Shown: positions 8,357 to 16,171 of the stretch, one piece after another
Numbering within the stretch: the stretch's first letter is position 1
How the letters are laid out: each line of letters starts with the position of its first letter
DNA from: Bradyrhizobium sp. Ce-3
GTDB lineage: Bacteria; Pseudomonadota; Alphaproteobacteria; Rhizobiales; Xanthobacteraceae
Direction of reading: 5' to 3'
DNA: 64,000 bases
Assembly: GCF_022835695.1 (NCBI RefSeq)
Contig: NZ_BQUV01000008.1
Coordinates: forward strand, 310,001-374,000
Made by a program: the position numbers and the translations under genes
The notes under the pieces: model-generated
Told to the model about the DNA's origin: nothing
Databases searched by the model: none
Seen by the model: only the letters and a program-made list of their open reading frames with translations

Positions 8357-9635
8357 TGGCGGCTCCCATCTCGAGCCGCAGCTGCAGCAGATAGGGCTCG
8401 AGCGCCGTCACCGTGCGCTCCAGCGCGCCGCCGAGCTGTTCGACGACGCGCTCGGAGGCGACCAGCGACGTCTCGCGCGCCGCGGGATCGGCGAGGAACT
8501 GGCCGAGCTGCTTGACCAGCGCCTCCAGATCGTCAGCGCGCCGCGCGCCGCCGGCACGATCGAGCGCCTCGTAGACGTCGGTGAAATTGAAGACGTGCGG
8601 GCCGTGCACGATGGCAGCGCCAAGCTTGATCGCCTCGATCGGATTCTGGCCGCCATGCGCGACCAGCGAGCCGCCCATGAACACGATCGGCGCCAGGCGA
8701 TAGAACAGCCCGAGCTCGCCCATCGTGTCGGCGACGTAGATATCGGTGGTCGCGACCGGCAGATCCTCGTGCGAGCGCAGGCCGGGACGCAGGCCGGCGT
8801 CGGTGACGAGCCGCGCCACCGCCTCGCCGCGCGCGGCATGCCGCGGCACGATCACGGTGAGCAGACCGGGGAAGTATCCGGCGAGCGATCTGTGCGCCTC
8901 GATCAGGAGTTCTTCCTCGCCCGGATGGGTGGACGCGGCGACCACGATCGCGCGGCCGCGCGTCACCGACATCAGCCGTTCCAGCTTGGCCGGATCGGCC
9001 GGCGGCGCGGCGACGTCGAGCTTGAGGTTGCCGGTGACGACGACATTCTGGCTGCCGAGCGCGGCAAAGCGTTCGGCGTCGGTGTTCGACTGCGCGAGAC
9101 AGATGTCGAACCGTCCGAGCAGCGCCCCGATGGTGTTGGAGACCCGGCGCCAGCGCGGGAACGAACGCTGCGACATCCGCCCGTTGATCAGGACCATCGG
9201 CAGCCGCCGCGCGGCGCTCGACAGGATCAGGTTCGGCCACAGATCGGACTCAATGAACAGCGCCAGCGACGGACGCCAGTGATCGAGGAAGCGCGCGACG
9301 TAACGCGGCGAGTCATACGGCACGTACTGGTGGATCACGTCGGGTGGAAAGCGCTTGGCGACGATCGCGGCCGAGGTCACGGTGCCCGAGGTGAGCAGGA
9401 TGCGCAGGTTGAGCGCGCGCAGCCGCTCGATCAGCCCGGCCGCCGCCAGCACCTCGCCGACGCTCGCGCCGTGGATCCAGACCAGCGGTCCCTGCGGCCT
9501 GACATCGGCGCTCATGCCGCGCCGCTCGCCGACACGTTCGGGATCTTCCTTGCCGAGCTTGAGCCGCCGCTTGATCAGCGCAGGCACGACCGGCACCATC
9601 GCGGACGACAGCTTGCGGTAAACGCGCAACGTCAT
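8349..9635 (-). CDS. waaA: 3-deoxy-D-manno-octulosonic acid transferase
   Basis: A 428-residue GT-B (family GT30) inner-membrane enzyme that adds Kdo to lipid IVA. Motifs include the N-terminal GPLVWIHGASVGEVLAA, HQYVPYDSPRYVARFLDHW, ALFIESDLWPNL with VLINGRMSQRSF, the ASTHPGEEELLIEAHR nucleotide-sugar region and the C-terminal VFMGGSLVAHGGQNPIEAI. The ATG at 9635 is preferred because MTLRVYRKLSSAMVP provides the usual membrane-interfacial helix; the longer frame to 9782 runs into the upstream acyltransferase gene. Only 10 bases separate it from that gene. Confidence 0.96.
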   Translation of the reverse strand: MTLRVYRKLSSAMVPVVPALIKRRLKLGKEDPERVGERRGMSADVRPQGPLVWIHGASVGEVLAAAGLIERLRALNLRILLTSGTVTSAAIVAKRFPPDVIHQYVPYDSPRYVARFLDHWRPSLALFIESDLWPNLILSSAARRLPMVLINGRMSQRSFPRWRRVSNTIGALLGRFDICLAQSNTDAERFAALGSQNVVVTGNLKLDVAAPPADPAKLERLMSVTRGRAIVVAASTHPGEEELLIEAHRSLAGYFPGLLTVIVPRHAARGEAVARLVTDAGLRPGLRSHEDLPVATTDIYVADTMGELGLFYRLAPIVFMGGSLVAHGGQNPIEAIKLGAAIVHGPHVFNFTDVYEALDRAGGARRADDLEALVKQLGQFLADPAARETSLVASERVVEQLGGALERTVTALEPYLLQLRLEMGAANA

Positions 9636-9645
9636 CGGGAGCGAG

Positions 9646-10359
9646 TTAGCCAAGCGTTGCCTCCGGCCGCCCGACGGCTGCATAGGCGCGCCGGGTCGCT
9701 TCGTTGAGAAGATCCTCCACGTGCTGCCGAAGCTTTTCCATCGTCGCGGCATCGGCATCGGGCGGCACATAGACCGGCTCAATACCTACCACTGCGCCGC
9801 GCCCGAATGGCAAATTGATGGTCGTGGAATCCCAGTTTTTCAACCGGATGAATCGGCTGGTGACCATCGCAAAGGGGATGATCGGCCGGCCGCTTTCCCG
9901 CGCCAGCATGATGGCCCCGAGACCCGCCACCCGCGCCCGCTTCGGCACGTCGGCCGTGGTCGCCATGTTGCAGCCGTCTTCCAGCGCCCGGACCATCTCC
10001 AGGAAGGCGCCGACGCCGCCCTTGCGATGGAACGCGCCGGAATGATCGCCGGAACCGCGGATCGTGCCGATGCCGAGCCGTTCCACCGCAAGCGCGTTGA
10101 ACTCGCCGTCGCGGTGGCGGGAGATCAGGACCTTGGCGCGGTAGCTGTCCTTGGTCTTGATGAACGGCGTCATGAAGTGCTGGCCGTGCCAGAACACGAA
10201 GATCGCCGGCATCAAGGGCTCGACGATCCCGTAAACGTCATGCGGCTGATAGATGAAGCGGTTGGTGTACCACACCAGCCGCAGATACTCGGCCGCAAGC
10301 ACACCCAGCGCGCGCTGCACGAAGCCGCTGCGCAGCAGATCGCGAAATAGTCGTTTCAA
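9646..10359 (-). CDS. lysophospholipid acyltransferase family protein (DUF374)
   Basis: A 237-residue membrane-associated protein with the DUF374/LPLAT pattern: IFVFWHGQHFMTPF as the HX-type catalytic region, LISRHRDGEFNALAVERLGIGTIRGSG, GGVGAFLEMVRALEDG, the conserved TADVPKRARVAGLGAIMLA and PIIPFAMVTSRFIRLKNWDS. It probably transfers an acyl chain during envelope lipid assembly, consistent with waaA and lpxK directly downstream. Its ATG overlaps the stop of the DUF4170 gene by 4 bases. The exact acceptor is not known for this family. Confidence 0.85.
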   Translation of the reverse strand: MKRLFRDLLRSGFVQRALGVLAAEYLRLVWYTNRFIYQPHDVYGIVEPLMPAIFVFWHGQHFMTPFIKTKDSYRAKVLISRHRDGEFNALAVERLGIGTIRGSGDHSGAFHRKGGVGAFLEMVRALEDGCNMATTADVPKRARVAGLGAIMLARESGRPIIPFAMVTSRFIRLKNWDSTTINLPFGRGAVVGIEPVYVPPDADAATMEKLRQHVEDLLNEATRRAYAAVGRPEATLG

Positions 10360-10604
10360 TGGGAATGCTTTGCGTCCTGCTCAGGATCGAGCAACCGGTG
10401 GAGATGAACGACGAAATAGCGCATCTGGGCGTTGTCCACGGTCGCCTGCGCCTTCGCCTTCCAGGCCGCATAGGCGGTCGCATAGTTCGGGTAGACGCCG
10501 ACGATCTCGACTTCGTCCAGGTTCTTGAAGGTGTTGTGCTCGAGATCGGTCAACTCGCCACCGATCACGAGGTGAAGCAGCTGAGGCTGGGCATTGTCTG
10601 ACAT
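10356..10604 (-). CDS. DUF4170 domain protein
   Basis: An 82-residue acidic cytoplasmic protein (MSDNAQPQLLHLVIGGELTD, then VEIVGVYPNYATAYAAWKAKAQATVDNAQMRYFVVHLHRLLDPE). This is the small alphaproteobacterial DUF4170 family regularly found before the lipid A acyltransferase and waaA. Function unknown; the position suggests a link to lipid A/Kdo assembly. The start at 10604 lies 47 bases from the tandem repeat array, making this the probable first gene of the DUF4170-acyltransferase-waaA-lpxK transcription unit. Confidence 0.85.
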   Translation of the reverse strand: MSDNAQPQLLHLVIGGELTDLEHNTFKNLDEVEIVGVYPNYATAYAAWKAKAQATVDNAQMRYFVVHLHRLLDPEQDAKHSH

Positions 10605-10650
10605 GATGCTGTTTTCCTAACGAGATGCCCGGCAAAGCAAAAGAAGTCGT

Positions 10651-10728
10651 GGTCGTCACAGTTACAAGTCTGGCGGTAACAAAGTCTGGTCGTCACAGGT
10701 CTGTCGTAACAGCTCTGGCCGTCACAAC
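10651..10728. repeat. tandem array of about five degenerate 14-17 bp units
   Basis: On the plus strand the units read GTCTGGCGGTAACAAA (10668-10683), GTCTGGTCGTCACAG (10684-10698), GTCTGTCGTAACAG (10699-10712) and CTCTGGCCGTCACAAC (10713-10728), preceded by a partial unit GGTCGTCACAGTTACAA (10651-10667). On the minus strand this is a series of TGTkAC-type half-sites in direct orientation every 14-16 bases, ending 47 bases before the DUF4170 start. The layout resembles a multi-site operator for a direct-repeat-binding regulator; no protein is assigned. Confidence 0.7.
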
Positions 10729-10756
10729 GGGAAACGTGGCGCGGATCGGCGGGACC

Positions 10757-11566
10757 TCACGGCAATGGACGGTTACGAAAATGCTCGACAATGCGTGCAT
10801 GACGTTCGCGTCCTGCTGCCACCAGCACCCCATGCGTCACCTCCCGGCGATTGTATTCAATCGCATCCCCCGAGAGCGCGGTCATCTTACCACCCGCTTC
10901 CTGCACGATCAAATTCGCGGCGGCAAGATCCCAGTCGCGGCTTTGCCCGCCCGCAAAAGCGGCGTCAAGTCGACCTTGTGCTACACGGCACAACCGCAAG
11001 GCCAGCGATCCGATCCGCGGAAACAGCGTGATCTCGTCCGAGGTCGGGCTGAGCCGCTGCACCAGCGGCTTCGGTCCGGCCATGCGGGGAAAATCGAAAT
11101 CGGTGCCTGTCGTCGCGTGCACGGCGCTGTCGTTCAGCGTGGCGCCCTGGCCGCGGGCGGCGAAGAAGAATTCCTCGGTCACCGGTGCATACACCGCCGC
11201 GAGCACCGGCTGCGCATTTTCAACCAGCGCCACACTGACGCACCAGTCCTCGCGGCCGGCGAGATAGGCGCGGGTGCCGTCGATCGGATCGACGATCCAG
11301 GTGAAGCGCTTGCCGAGCCTGCTCGCGTCGTCGGCGCTTTCCTCCGAGAGCCAGCCATAGGCCGGCGTGGCCGAACGCAGCTGTTGCTCCAGCAGGTCGT
11401 TGACCGCGATGTCGGCCTCGGAAACCGGCGAGGACGCGCCCTTGATCCAGTTCTTCAATTCGGTGCGGAACATCGACAGGCCGAGCCGGCCCGCCTCCTG
11501 CACTGTCTTGGTCAGCAAGGCGGCGTCGCGCGCCTTGGTCCAGTCGTCCGTATCAGCGTCCGCCAA
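10757..11566 (-). CDS. cysQ: 3'(2'),5'-bisphosphate nucleotidase / inositol monophosphatase family
   Basis: A 269-residue metal-dependent phosphatase. Signatures are WLSEESADD, the metal-binding WIVDPIDGTRAYLAGREDWCVSVAL and the C-terminal QSRDWDLAAANLIVQEAGG. Among family members the best fit is CysQ, which removes phosphate from 3'-phosphoadenosine 5'-phosphate made in sulfate assimilation and in 4'-phosphopantetheine transfer; an inositol monophosphatase role cannot be excluded. The start overlaps the end of pmbA by 14 bases, so both are in one operon, possibly continuing through the lipid A genes. Confidence 0.88.
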   Translation of the reverse strand: MADADTDDWTKARDAALLTKTVQEAGRLGLSMFRTELKNWIKGASSPVSEADIAVNDLLEQQLRSATPAYGWLSEESADDASRLGKRFTWIVDPIDGTRAYLAGREDWCVSVALVENAQPVLAAVYAPVTEEFFFAARGQGATLNDSAVHATTGTDFDFPRMAGPKPLVQRLSPTSDEITLFPRIGSLALRLCRVAQGRLDAAFAGGQSRDWDLAAANLIVQEAGGKMTALSGDAIEYNRREVTHGVLVAAGRERHARIVEHFRNRPLP

Positions 11567-12941
11567 GCGTCAGGCCCTCGATGCGCAGGGTCGGCGAATT
11601 GACGCCGAAGCGGAATTCCAGGTCGTTGGCGGCGACCAGCGACTTGAACATCGGCAGCAGGTGACCGGCGATGGTGACTTCGCTGACCGGATAGGTGATC
11701 TCGCCGTTCTCGATCCAGAAGCCGGACGCGCCGCGGCTGTAATCGCCGGTCACGCCGTTGACGCCGGAACCGATCAGGTCGGTGACATAGAAGCCCTGCT
11801 TGATGTCGGAGATCAGCTCTTTCGGCGTCACCGCACCCGGCTCGAGATGCAGATTGTACGTTCCGGGCGACGGCGAGGACGACACGCCGCGATGCGCATG
11901 GCCGGTCGTGACCAGACCGAGCTCGCGCGCGGTCGCGGAGTCGAGCACCCAGGTGGTCAGCACGCCTTCGTCGATCAGCGCGATCTTCTTCACCTTGACG
12001 CCCTCGGCGTCGAAGGTCTGCGAACGCAGGCCGCGCACCCGCAAGGGATCGTCGATGATGCGGATGTCTTTGGAGAACAGCTGCTCGCCGAGCTTGTCCT
12101 TCAGGAAGGAGGTCTTGCGCGCGATCGAAGCGCCGTTGATGGCGCCGACCAGATGGCCGACGATCGAGCCGGCAACCCGCGGATCGAACACCACGGGCAC
12201 CTTGCAGGTCTCGACCTTGCGCGGATTTGCGCGCGCCACCGCGCGCTCGCCGGCCTTGCGGCCGACGGTCGTGGGTGAATCGAGATCGGAGGCATGCGGC
12301 GCGCTGGTGAAATCATAGTCGCGCTCCATGCCGGTGCCCTCACCGGAAATCGCAGTCGTCGAGATGCCGTGGCTCGAACGAAGGTAGGAACCGTGGAAGC
12401 CGGTCGACGTCACCAGCACCATGCCGCCGATCCCGGTCGAGGCCGACGCACCGCCGGACTTGGTGACACCCTTGACCGCGAGCGCCGCGGCCTCGGCCGC
12501 GATGGCGCGCTGCTCGAGTTCGGCGGTGGCCGGAACGTTGCGGTCGAGCAGATCGAGATCGGGGAAATCATGCGCAAGCAGCGCGGGATCGGCGAGGCCG
12601 ACATATTTGTCGTCCGGCGCCACGCGCGCCATCGCGACCGCGCGCTCGGCGAGCTTGGCGATCCCGTCGCCGCTGACGTCATTGGTCGACACTACCGCCT
12701 GGCGCTGGCCGACGAACACCCGCAAACCGACGTCATCGCCTTCGGAGCGCTCGGTTTCCTCGACGCGACCGTCGCGCACCTCGACGCCCTGCGAGACGCC
12801 GCGCACCGCGATGGCATCGGCGGCATCGGCGCCGGCGCGCTTGGCAGCCTCGACCAGACGCTGCGCGAGGTCGCTGAGACCGGATTGGTCGAACAGGTCG
12901 GAGGTATCACCGTGTCGCGATGCAGATGGTGAAGAGTTCAC
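11553..12941 (-). CDS. pmbA: TldD/PmbA family metalloprotease subunit (TldE)
   Basis: A 462-residue protein of the TldE/PmbA half of the TldD-TldE protease, known for degrading unfolded peptides, microcin maturation and CcdA turnover. The pattern includes the N-terminal DAADAIAVRGVSQGVEVRDGRVEETERSEGDDVGLRVFVG, central PVVFDPRVAGSIVGHLVGAINGAS, VFRV-type IRIIDDPLRVRGLRSQTFDAEG and the C-terminal GASGFWIENGEITYPVSEVTIAG. It lacks the HExxxH metal motif of TldD, as expected for TldE. A GTG at 12941 is chosen: AGGAA lies 7 bases upstream, while the TTG at 12947 is too close to it. tldD is not in the window. Confidence 0.92.
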   Translation of the reverse strand: MNSSPSASRHGDTSDLFDQSGLSDLAQRLVEAAKRAGADAADAIAVRGVSQGVEVRDGRVEETERSEGDDVGLRVFVGQRQAVVSTNDVSGDGIAKLAERAVAMARVAPDDKYVGLADPALLAHDFPDLDLLDRNVPATAELEQRAIAAEAAALAVKGVTKSGGASASTGIGGMVLVTSTGFHGSYLRSSHGISTTAISGEGTGMERDYDFTSAPHASDLDSPTTVGRKAGERAVARANPRKVETCKVPVVFDPRVAGSIVGHLVGAINGASIARKTSFLKDKLGEQLFSKDIRIIDDPLRVRGLRSQTFDAEGVKVKKIALIDEGVLTTWVLDSATARELGLVTTGHAHRGVSSSPSPGTYNLHLEPGAVTPKELISDIKQGFYVTDLIGSGVNGVTGDYSRGASGFWIENGEITYPVSEVTIAGHLLPMFKSLVAANDLEFRFGVNSPTLRIEGLTLGGR

Positions 12942-13217
12942 GAACAAATTCCTGCGGATGGAGGGGGGCCCGGAACGGCGTCGACAGACCTAACCAGATG
13001 TGCCGGATTCACAGGGATTTCAAGCACTTTGCGCCGGCGGGCAACAAAGATTTGAGTGATCGGGGCAAGGCTTCGTCAATCATGCGGGCCAACCTCTTGT
13101 CAATCATGGCGCGAGGTGAGGAGGGGTTAACCAGGCTTTTTAAGCTGAAACCGCCATCGCTCGGCTAGGCTCTCACACATCGACCGGGAACATAATCCCG
13201 GCGGGGAGACTAAGGCT

Positions 13218-13742
13218 TTGAGGCGTCAAACACCAACAAGCGGAATCAATTCCGCCGGGTCGAGCTGCGCATTGCGGCTCGACCCCCTTTCCCTTCCGCT
13301 CTCTTTCCACGCGCAGGACGCGCGCGCGGATGGCGGCATGCGGCAGGTCGAGCTTCATCGCGAACATGTCGTGCTGCGCCGCGCCGTTCTCGGCATGCGG
13401 ATGGCGGTCAATGTTCGCGTCAGCGATTTCCTCGGCGTCGCGCTGCGCGGCATCGACGACGCGCAGACGCTGGTGCTGGTTCACCGCGATCCCGCGCTCA
13501 GCATTCCACTCGGCTCCAGTTCGGATGCCGACGAAATCACTTCGGCCTGGCAGATGTGGAGCGACATCTTCCGCCTGCCGCAACTGACCGAGCCGGCACC
13601 GCGGACGCCTGCCGCGCGCCGCCGTCGCCGCAACGCGATCCGTGCCCGCCGCCCGAAATTCCTGGTCCGCCGCCGCGCCGGCGTTCAGCTCAACGAAGCC
13701 AGCGTGCATCGCGACGAGCGCGAGATCATCGCGCGGGATTAG
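13218..13742 (+). CDS. DUF6101 family protein
   Basis: A 174-residue protein with the pattern RLDPLSLPLSFHAQDARADG, VELHREHVVLRRAVLGMRMAVNVRVSDFLGVALR and WQMWSDIFRLP, matching the Rhizobiales family DUF6101 of unknown function. The C-terminus is rich in arginine (PAARRRRRNAIRARRPKFLVRRR), which could bind nucleic acid or membrane surface. The start is TTG 13218 after GGGGA; a hairpin CCGGGA-6 nt-TCCCGG (13184-13201) lies immediately before the ribosome site and could influence initiation. No signal peptide. Confidence 0.8.
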   Translation: MRRQTPTSGINSAGSSCALRLDPLSLPLSFHAQDARADGGMRQVELHREHVVLRRAVLGMRMAVNVRVSDFLGVALRGIDDAQTLVLVHRDPALSIPLGSSSDADEITSAWQMWSDIFRLPQLTEPAPRTPAARRRRRNAIRARRPKFLVRRRAGVQLNEASVHRDEREIIARD

Positions 13743-13781
13743 CTTTATCGTTTCTCGTACGCAGTTCGCCTCACAACCGCT

Positions 13782-13904
13782 GTCGTCCCTGCGAAGGCAG
13801 GGACCCATAACCACAGGGTTGTGTTGTTGGAGCAAGCTGTGGCCGCAACGTAGCAAATCAACGGACATTCGGGGTAATGGGTCCTGGCTTTCGCCAGGAC
13901 GACG
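13782..13904. repeat. intergenic inverted repeat, family B (GTCGTCCCTGCG... ends)
   Basis: The left end reads GTCGTCCCTGCGAAGGCAGG followed by GACCCATAA; the right end carries TAATGGGTCCTGGC and TTTCGCCAGGACGAC, so termini are imperfect inverted copies around about 70 bases. The GTCGTCCCTGCGAAAGCAGGG-type motif is a familiar dispersed repeat in Bradyrhizobium. It lies downstream of the DUF6101 gene and, with the next two hairpins, fills the 318-base gap to ubiA. Confidence 0.8.
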
Positions 13905-13943
13905 ATGAGGATGGGACGCGATTCAAGGCGTCACACCACGCGC

Positions 13944-14050
13944 TGTCATCGCCCGGACGAGCCGGGCGATGACAGGTGTGGATTACGAGGCAGCTTCGCA
14001 TTCTCTCCCCGTCATTCCGGGACGTGCGAAGCGCGAGCCCCGGAATGACG
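13944..14050. repeat. two adjacent hairpin repeats before the ubiA stop
   Basis: The first hairpin has 13-base arms TGTCATCGCCCGG (13944-13956) and CCGGGCGATGACA (13962-13974). The second has arms CGTCATTCCGGG (14010-14021) and CCCGGAATGACG (14039-14050) around GACGTGCGAAGCGCGAG-like sequence. Both are repeat types typical of Rhizobiales intergenic DNA and probably form RNA hairpins at the convergent gene ends. Confidence 0.8.
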
Positions 14051-14060
14051 AGAGCTGAAG

Positions 14061-14993
14061 TTACCCCGCGCGCAGCACGGCATCCACGACCAGGCTCGCG
14101 AACAGGATCAGGCCGGCGTCGCGGTTGGACTTGAAGATGCGGAGGCAGAGCGCGCCATCGGCGATGTCGAGCCGGCGGACCTGCCAGGCCAGATGCAGCG
14201 CGAAGGCCGCGAGCCCGATCCAGGCCGGCCAGCGCGCGCCGGCGAGCGCCAAGGCCGTGCCGATCAGCAGCACGGCGAGACCATAGAAAATCGTCAGCGC
14301 CAGATGGGTGCGCGCGCCGAACAGGCGCGCGGTGGATTTGACGCCGATCAGCGCATCGTCCTCGGCGTCCTGATGGGCGTAGATGGTGTCGTAGGCGATC
14401 ACCCAAGCGATCGATCCGGCGTACAGCGCGATCGCGGTCAGATCGATGCGCTGGAGCGTCACCGCAAATCCCATCAAGGCGCCGTAGGAAAAAGCGAGGC
14501 CGAGCACGACCTGCGGCCACCAGGTGATCCGCTTCATGAACGGGTAGATCGCGACGATCGCGAGCGAGGCGATGCCGGTCATGACAGCGAAACGGTTGAA
14601 CTGCAGCAGCACGAGCAGCCCGATCAGCGCCTGCAGCACCATGAAGGCGACCGCCTGCGTCACCGTGACCTGCCCGGCCGGGATCGGCCGCGACCGCGTG
14701 CGCTCGACCTTGGCGTCGAGATCGCGATCGGTGATGTCGTTCCAGGTGCAGCCGGCGCCGCGCATCACGAAGGCGCCGATGAAGAACAGCAGCACGACGA
14801 GCGGGAGCGAGCGAACATCGTGCGCGACGCCGGCGGCAAGCGCCGCCGACCACCAGCACGGCATCAACAGCAGCCAGGAGCCGATCGGGCGGTCGTAGCG
14901 CGCCAGCCGCAGATAGGGCCGCGACCAGACCGGCGCATGGGTATCCACCCAGTTGCCTGTGGAGTCGGCAACGCGGGCGGATACGTCGCTCAT
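14061..14993 (-). CDS. ubiA: 4-hydroxybenzoate polyprenyltransferase
   Basis: A 310-residue integral membrane enzyme that prenylates 4-hydroxybenzoate in ubiquinone synthesis. The two aspartate-rich motifs are visible: GCTWNDITDRDLDAKVERTR with SRPIPAG, and YAHQDAEDDALIGVKSTARLF. About eight to nine hydrophobic helices surround them (e.g. LPLVVLLFFIGAFVM, VVLGLAFSYGALMGFAV, ALTIFYGLAVLLIGTALALA). Length and motif spacing match the family. The start at 14993 gives a short cytoplasmic leader before YLRLARYDRPIGSWLLLMPCWW. Confidence 0.96.
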   Translation of the reverse strand: MSDVSARVADSTGNWVDTHAPVWSRPYLRLARYDRPIGSWLLLMPCWWSAALAAGVAHDVRSLPLVVLLFFIGAFVMRGAGCTWNDITDRDLDAKVERTRSRPIPAGQVTVTQAVAFMVLQALIGLLVLLQFNRFAVMTGIASLAIVAIYPFMKRITWWPQVVLGLAFSYGALMGFAVTLQRIDLTAIALYAGSIAWVIAYDTIYAHQDAEDDALIGVKSTARLFGARTHLALTIFYGLAVLLIGTALALAGARWPAWIGLAAFALHLAWQVRRLDIADGALCLRIFKSNRDAGLILFASLVVDAVLRAG

Positions 14994-15003
14994 GGCTGGT
15001 CAA

Positions 15004-15735
15004 TCATCGGGTGAGGACGTTGCCGTTCAGCGTGTCAAAGGTGCTGCCGCCCTTCTTGGTCGGGGTCGCTTCCGGCAGCGAGGCCGACGAGCCCAGCACG
15101 TCGCTCAGCGACGGCCCCGCGGGCCCGCGCGGCTGCGCCGCCGCCTGCTCGGCGACGTTGCAGACCTTCTTCAGCAAGGCTTCGGTGTTCTTGTGACCGT
15201 TCTTGAGCTGGTCGGAGATCTGCGCCGGAATCCCGCACTTCGACGCGTTGGTGTCGACATATCTGATCATCTTGATCTCGGCCTGGCTGTAATAGCCGAT
15301 CAGCTTGCAGGCCTCCTGCGGGCTGGCGTGGCGATCGCTCGCCGCCTTGATCGCCTTGCCGCGCTTCTCTGCATCCTCACGCAGCGGGACGAAATCCTTC
15401 ATGCAGGCATCGCCGCCGCCAGCGGCGCTCGGCGGGGGCGGCGGAGATGACAGGCCGCCGCCGGCGATCGGCGCCGCGCCAGCGCTCGGAAACGGCGATG
15501 GTCCAGCGCCGACCCTGGCCGCCGGCGCGCCGTTGACCGGCGGGAATGCAGGATCCGAGGCGCTGCCGGCCTGGCTTGGACGCATACCGTTGACCGGCGG
15601 GAACGCGGGATCCGAGGCAGTGCCGGCCTTGCCCTGTTGATTGGGCAGCGGCGCCGGAAAAGCGCTCTGGGCAGCGGCATGCCCCGCAGACAGGGCGGTC
15701 GCGGCAACAGTCAACATGATCAGTCGGCGGATCAT
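15004..15735 (-). CDS. secreted protein with Pro-rich N-terminus and internal duplication
   Basis: A 243-residue protein of unknown function. It begins with a signal peptide (MIRRLIMLTVAATALSAGHAAAQ) when started at 15735. Residues about 40-75 hold two copies of ASDPAFPPVNG in tandem within a low-complexity Pro/Gly/Ala segment. The C-terminal half is a folded-looking domain with three or four cysteines (DACMKDFVPLREDAEKRGKA, EACKLIGYYSQAEIKMIRYV, NASKCGIPAQISDQLKNGH, VCNVAEQAAAQ). The cysteines suggest a periplasmic disulfide-bonded protein. It lies 10 bases downstream of ubiA's start on the same strand, so may be read with ubiA. Confidence 0.75.
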   Translation of the reverse strand: MIRRLIMLTVAATALSAGHAAAQSAFPAPLPNQQGKAGTASDPAFPPVNGMRPSQAGSASDPAFPPVNGAPAARVGAGPSPFPSAGAAPIAGGGLSSPPPPPSAAGGGDACMKDFVPLREDAEKRGKAIKAASDRHASPQEACKLIGYYSQAEIKMIRYVDTNASKCGIPAQISDQLKNGHKNTEALLKKVCNVAEQAAAQPRGPAGPSLSDVLGSSASLPEATPTKKGGSTFDTLNGNVLTR

Positions 15736-16001
15736 CGAGGGTGTTTCTCCGGCAAAAGGTCCAGGCAACCCCAGCGCAACAAAACGAAGCAACGAATTTT
15801 GGGGGCGTTTTACGATTCCTGTGACGCCTTAACAACCCGTGGATTTGGGCGACAGCGCGGCGTAGGGCCACACCGGCCACATTAAATTGTTCCCCGATTC
15901 TAAGCCTTTAGGCTACGAACGGCGGTAAAACCGGACCATCAAATCTGCCTGAACACGATTTTCGGTACGGCCACGCGGGGCGCAAGATTGCCCGAAAGCA
16001 A

Positions 16002-16027
16002 AAGGGGTCGCGTGCAAGCGACCCCTT
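16002..16027 (-). terminator. intrinsic terminator (minus strand)
   Basis: Perfect 10-base arms AAGGGGTCGC and GCGACCCCTT around GTGCAA; on the minus strand the stem is followed by TTTTGCTTTC. It stands 16 bases after the stop of the small ORF 16043-16171, which argues for a transcript coming from that side. Confidence 0.8.
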
Positions 16028-16042
16028 GGACTTCAAATAAAA

Positions 16043-16171
16043 CTAGGTGACAGAAGCAATGTATCGACACGTCCTTCCTACTTGGCCGACGGGTTCCTGA
16101 CGAGTCCGCACCATTACGGTGTCGCCCGGTTTGGTAAATTCGCCGCGCCGCAGAGAAGCCGCCTCAGACAT
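16043..16171 (-). CDS. putative 42-residue small protein antisense to the rsmE leader
   Basis: The frame reads MSEAASLRRGEFTKPGDTVM and then VRTRQEPVGQVGRTCRYIASVT. I do not recognise it. In favour of a real gene is the well-placed terminator 16 bases after its TAG stop. Against are a weak ribosome site, third-position GC near 57 percent (well below neighbours) and a start codon that overlaps the rsmE ATG on the other strand within one CATG. It may instead mark a small RNA gene ending in the same terminator. Confidence 0.35.
   Translation of the reverse strand: MSEAASLRRGEFTKPGDTVMVRTRQEPVGQVGRTCRYIASVT

Noticed and set aside
12920-13168. 82-residue plus-strand frame overlapping the start of pmbA
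   Set aside because: It crosses the promoter side of pmbA, has no family likeness and no ribosome site.
13782-14050. Repeated palindromes considered as a CRISPR array
   Set aside because: The units differ from each other, have no regular spacers and match intergenic repeat families.
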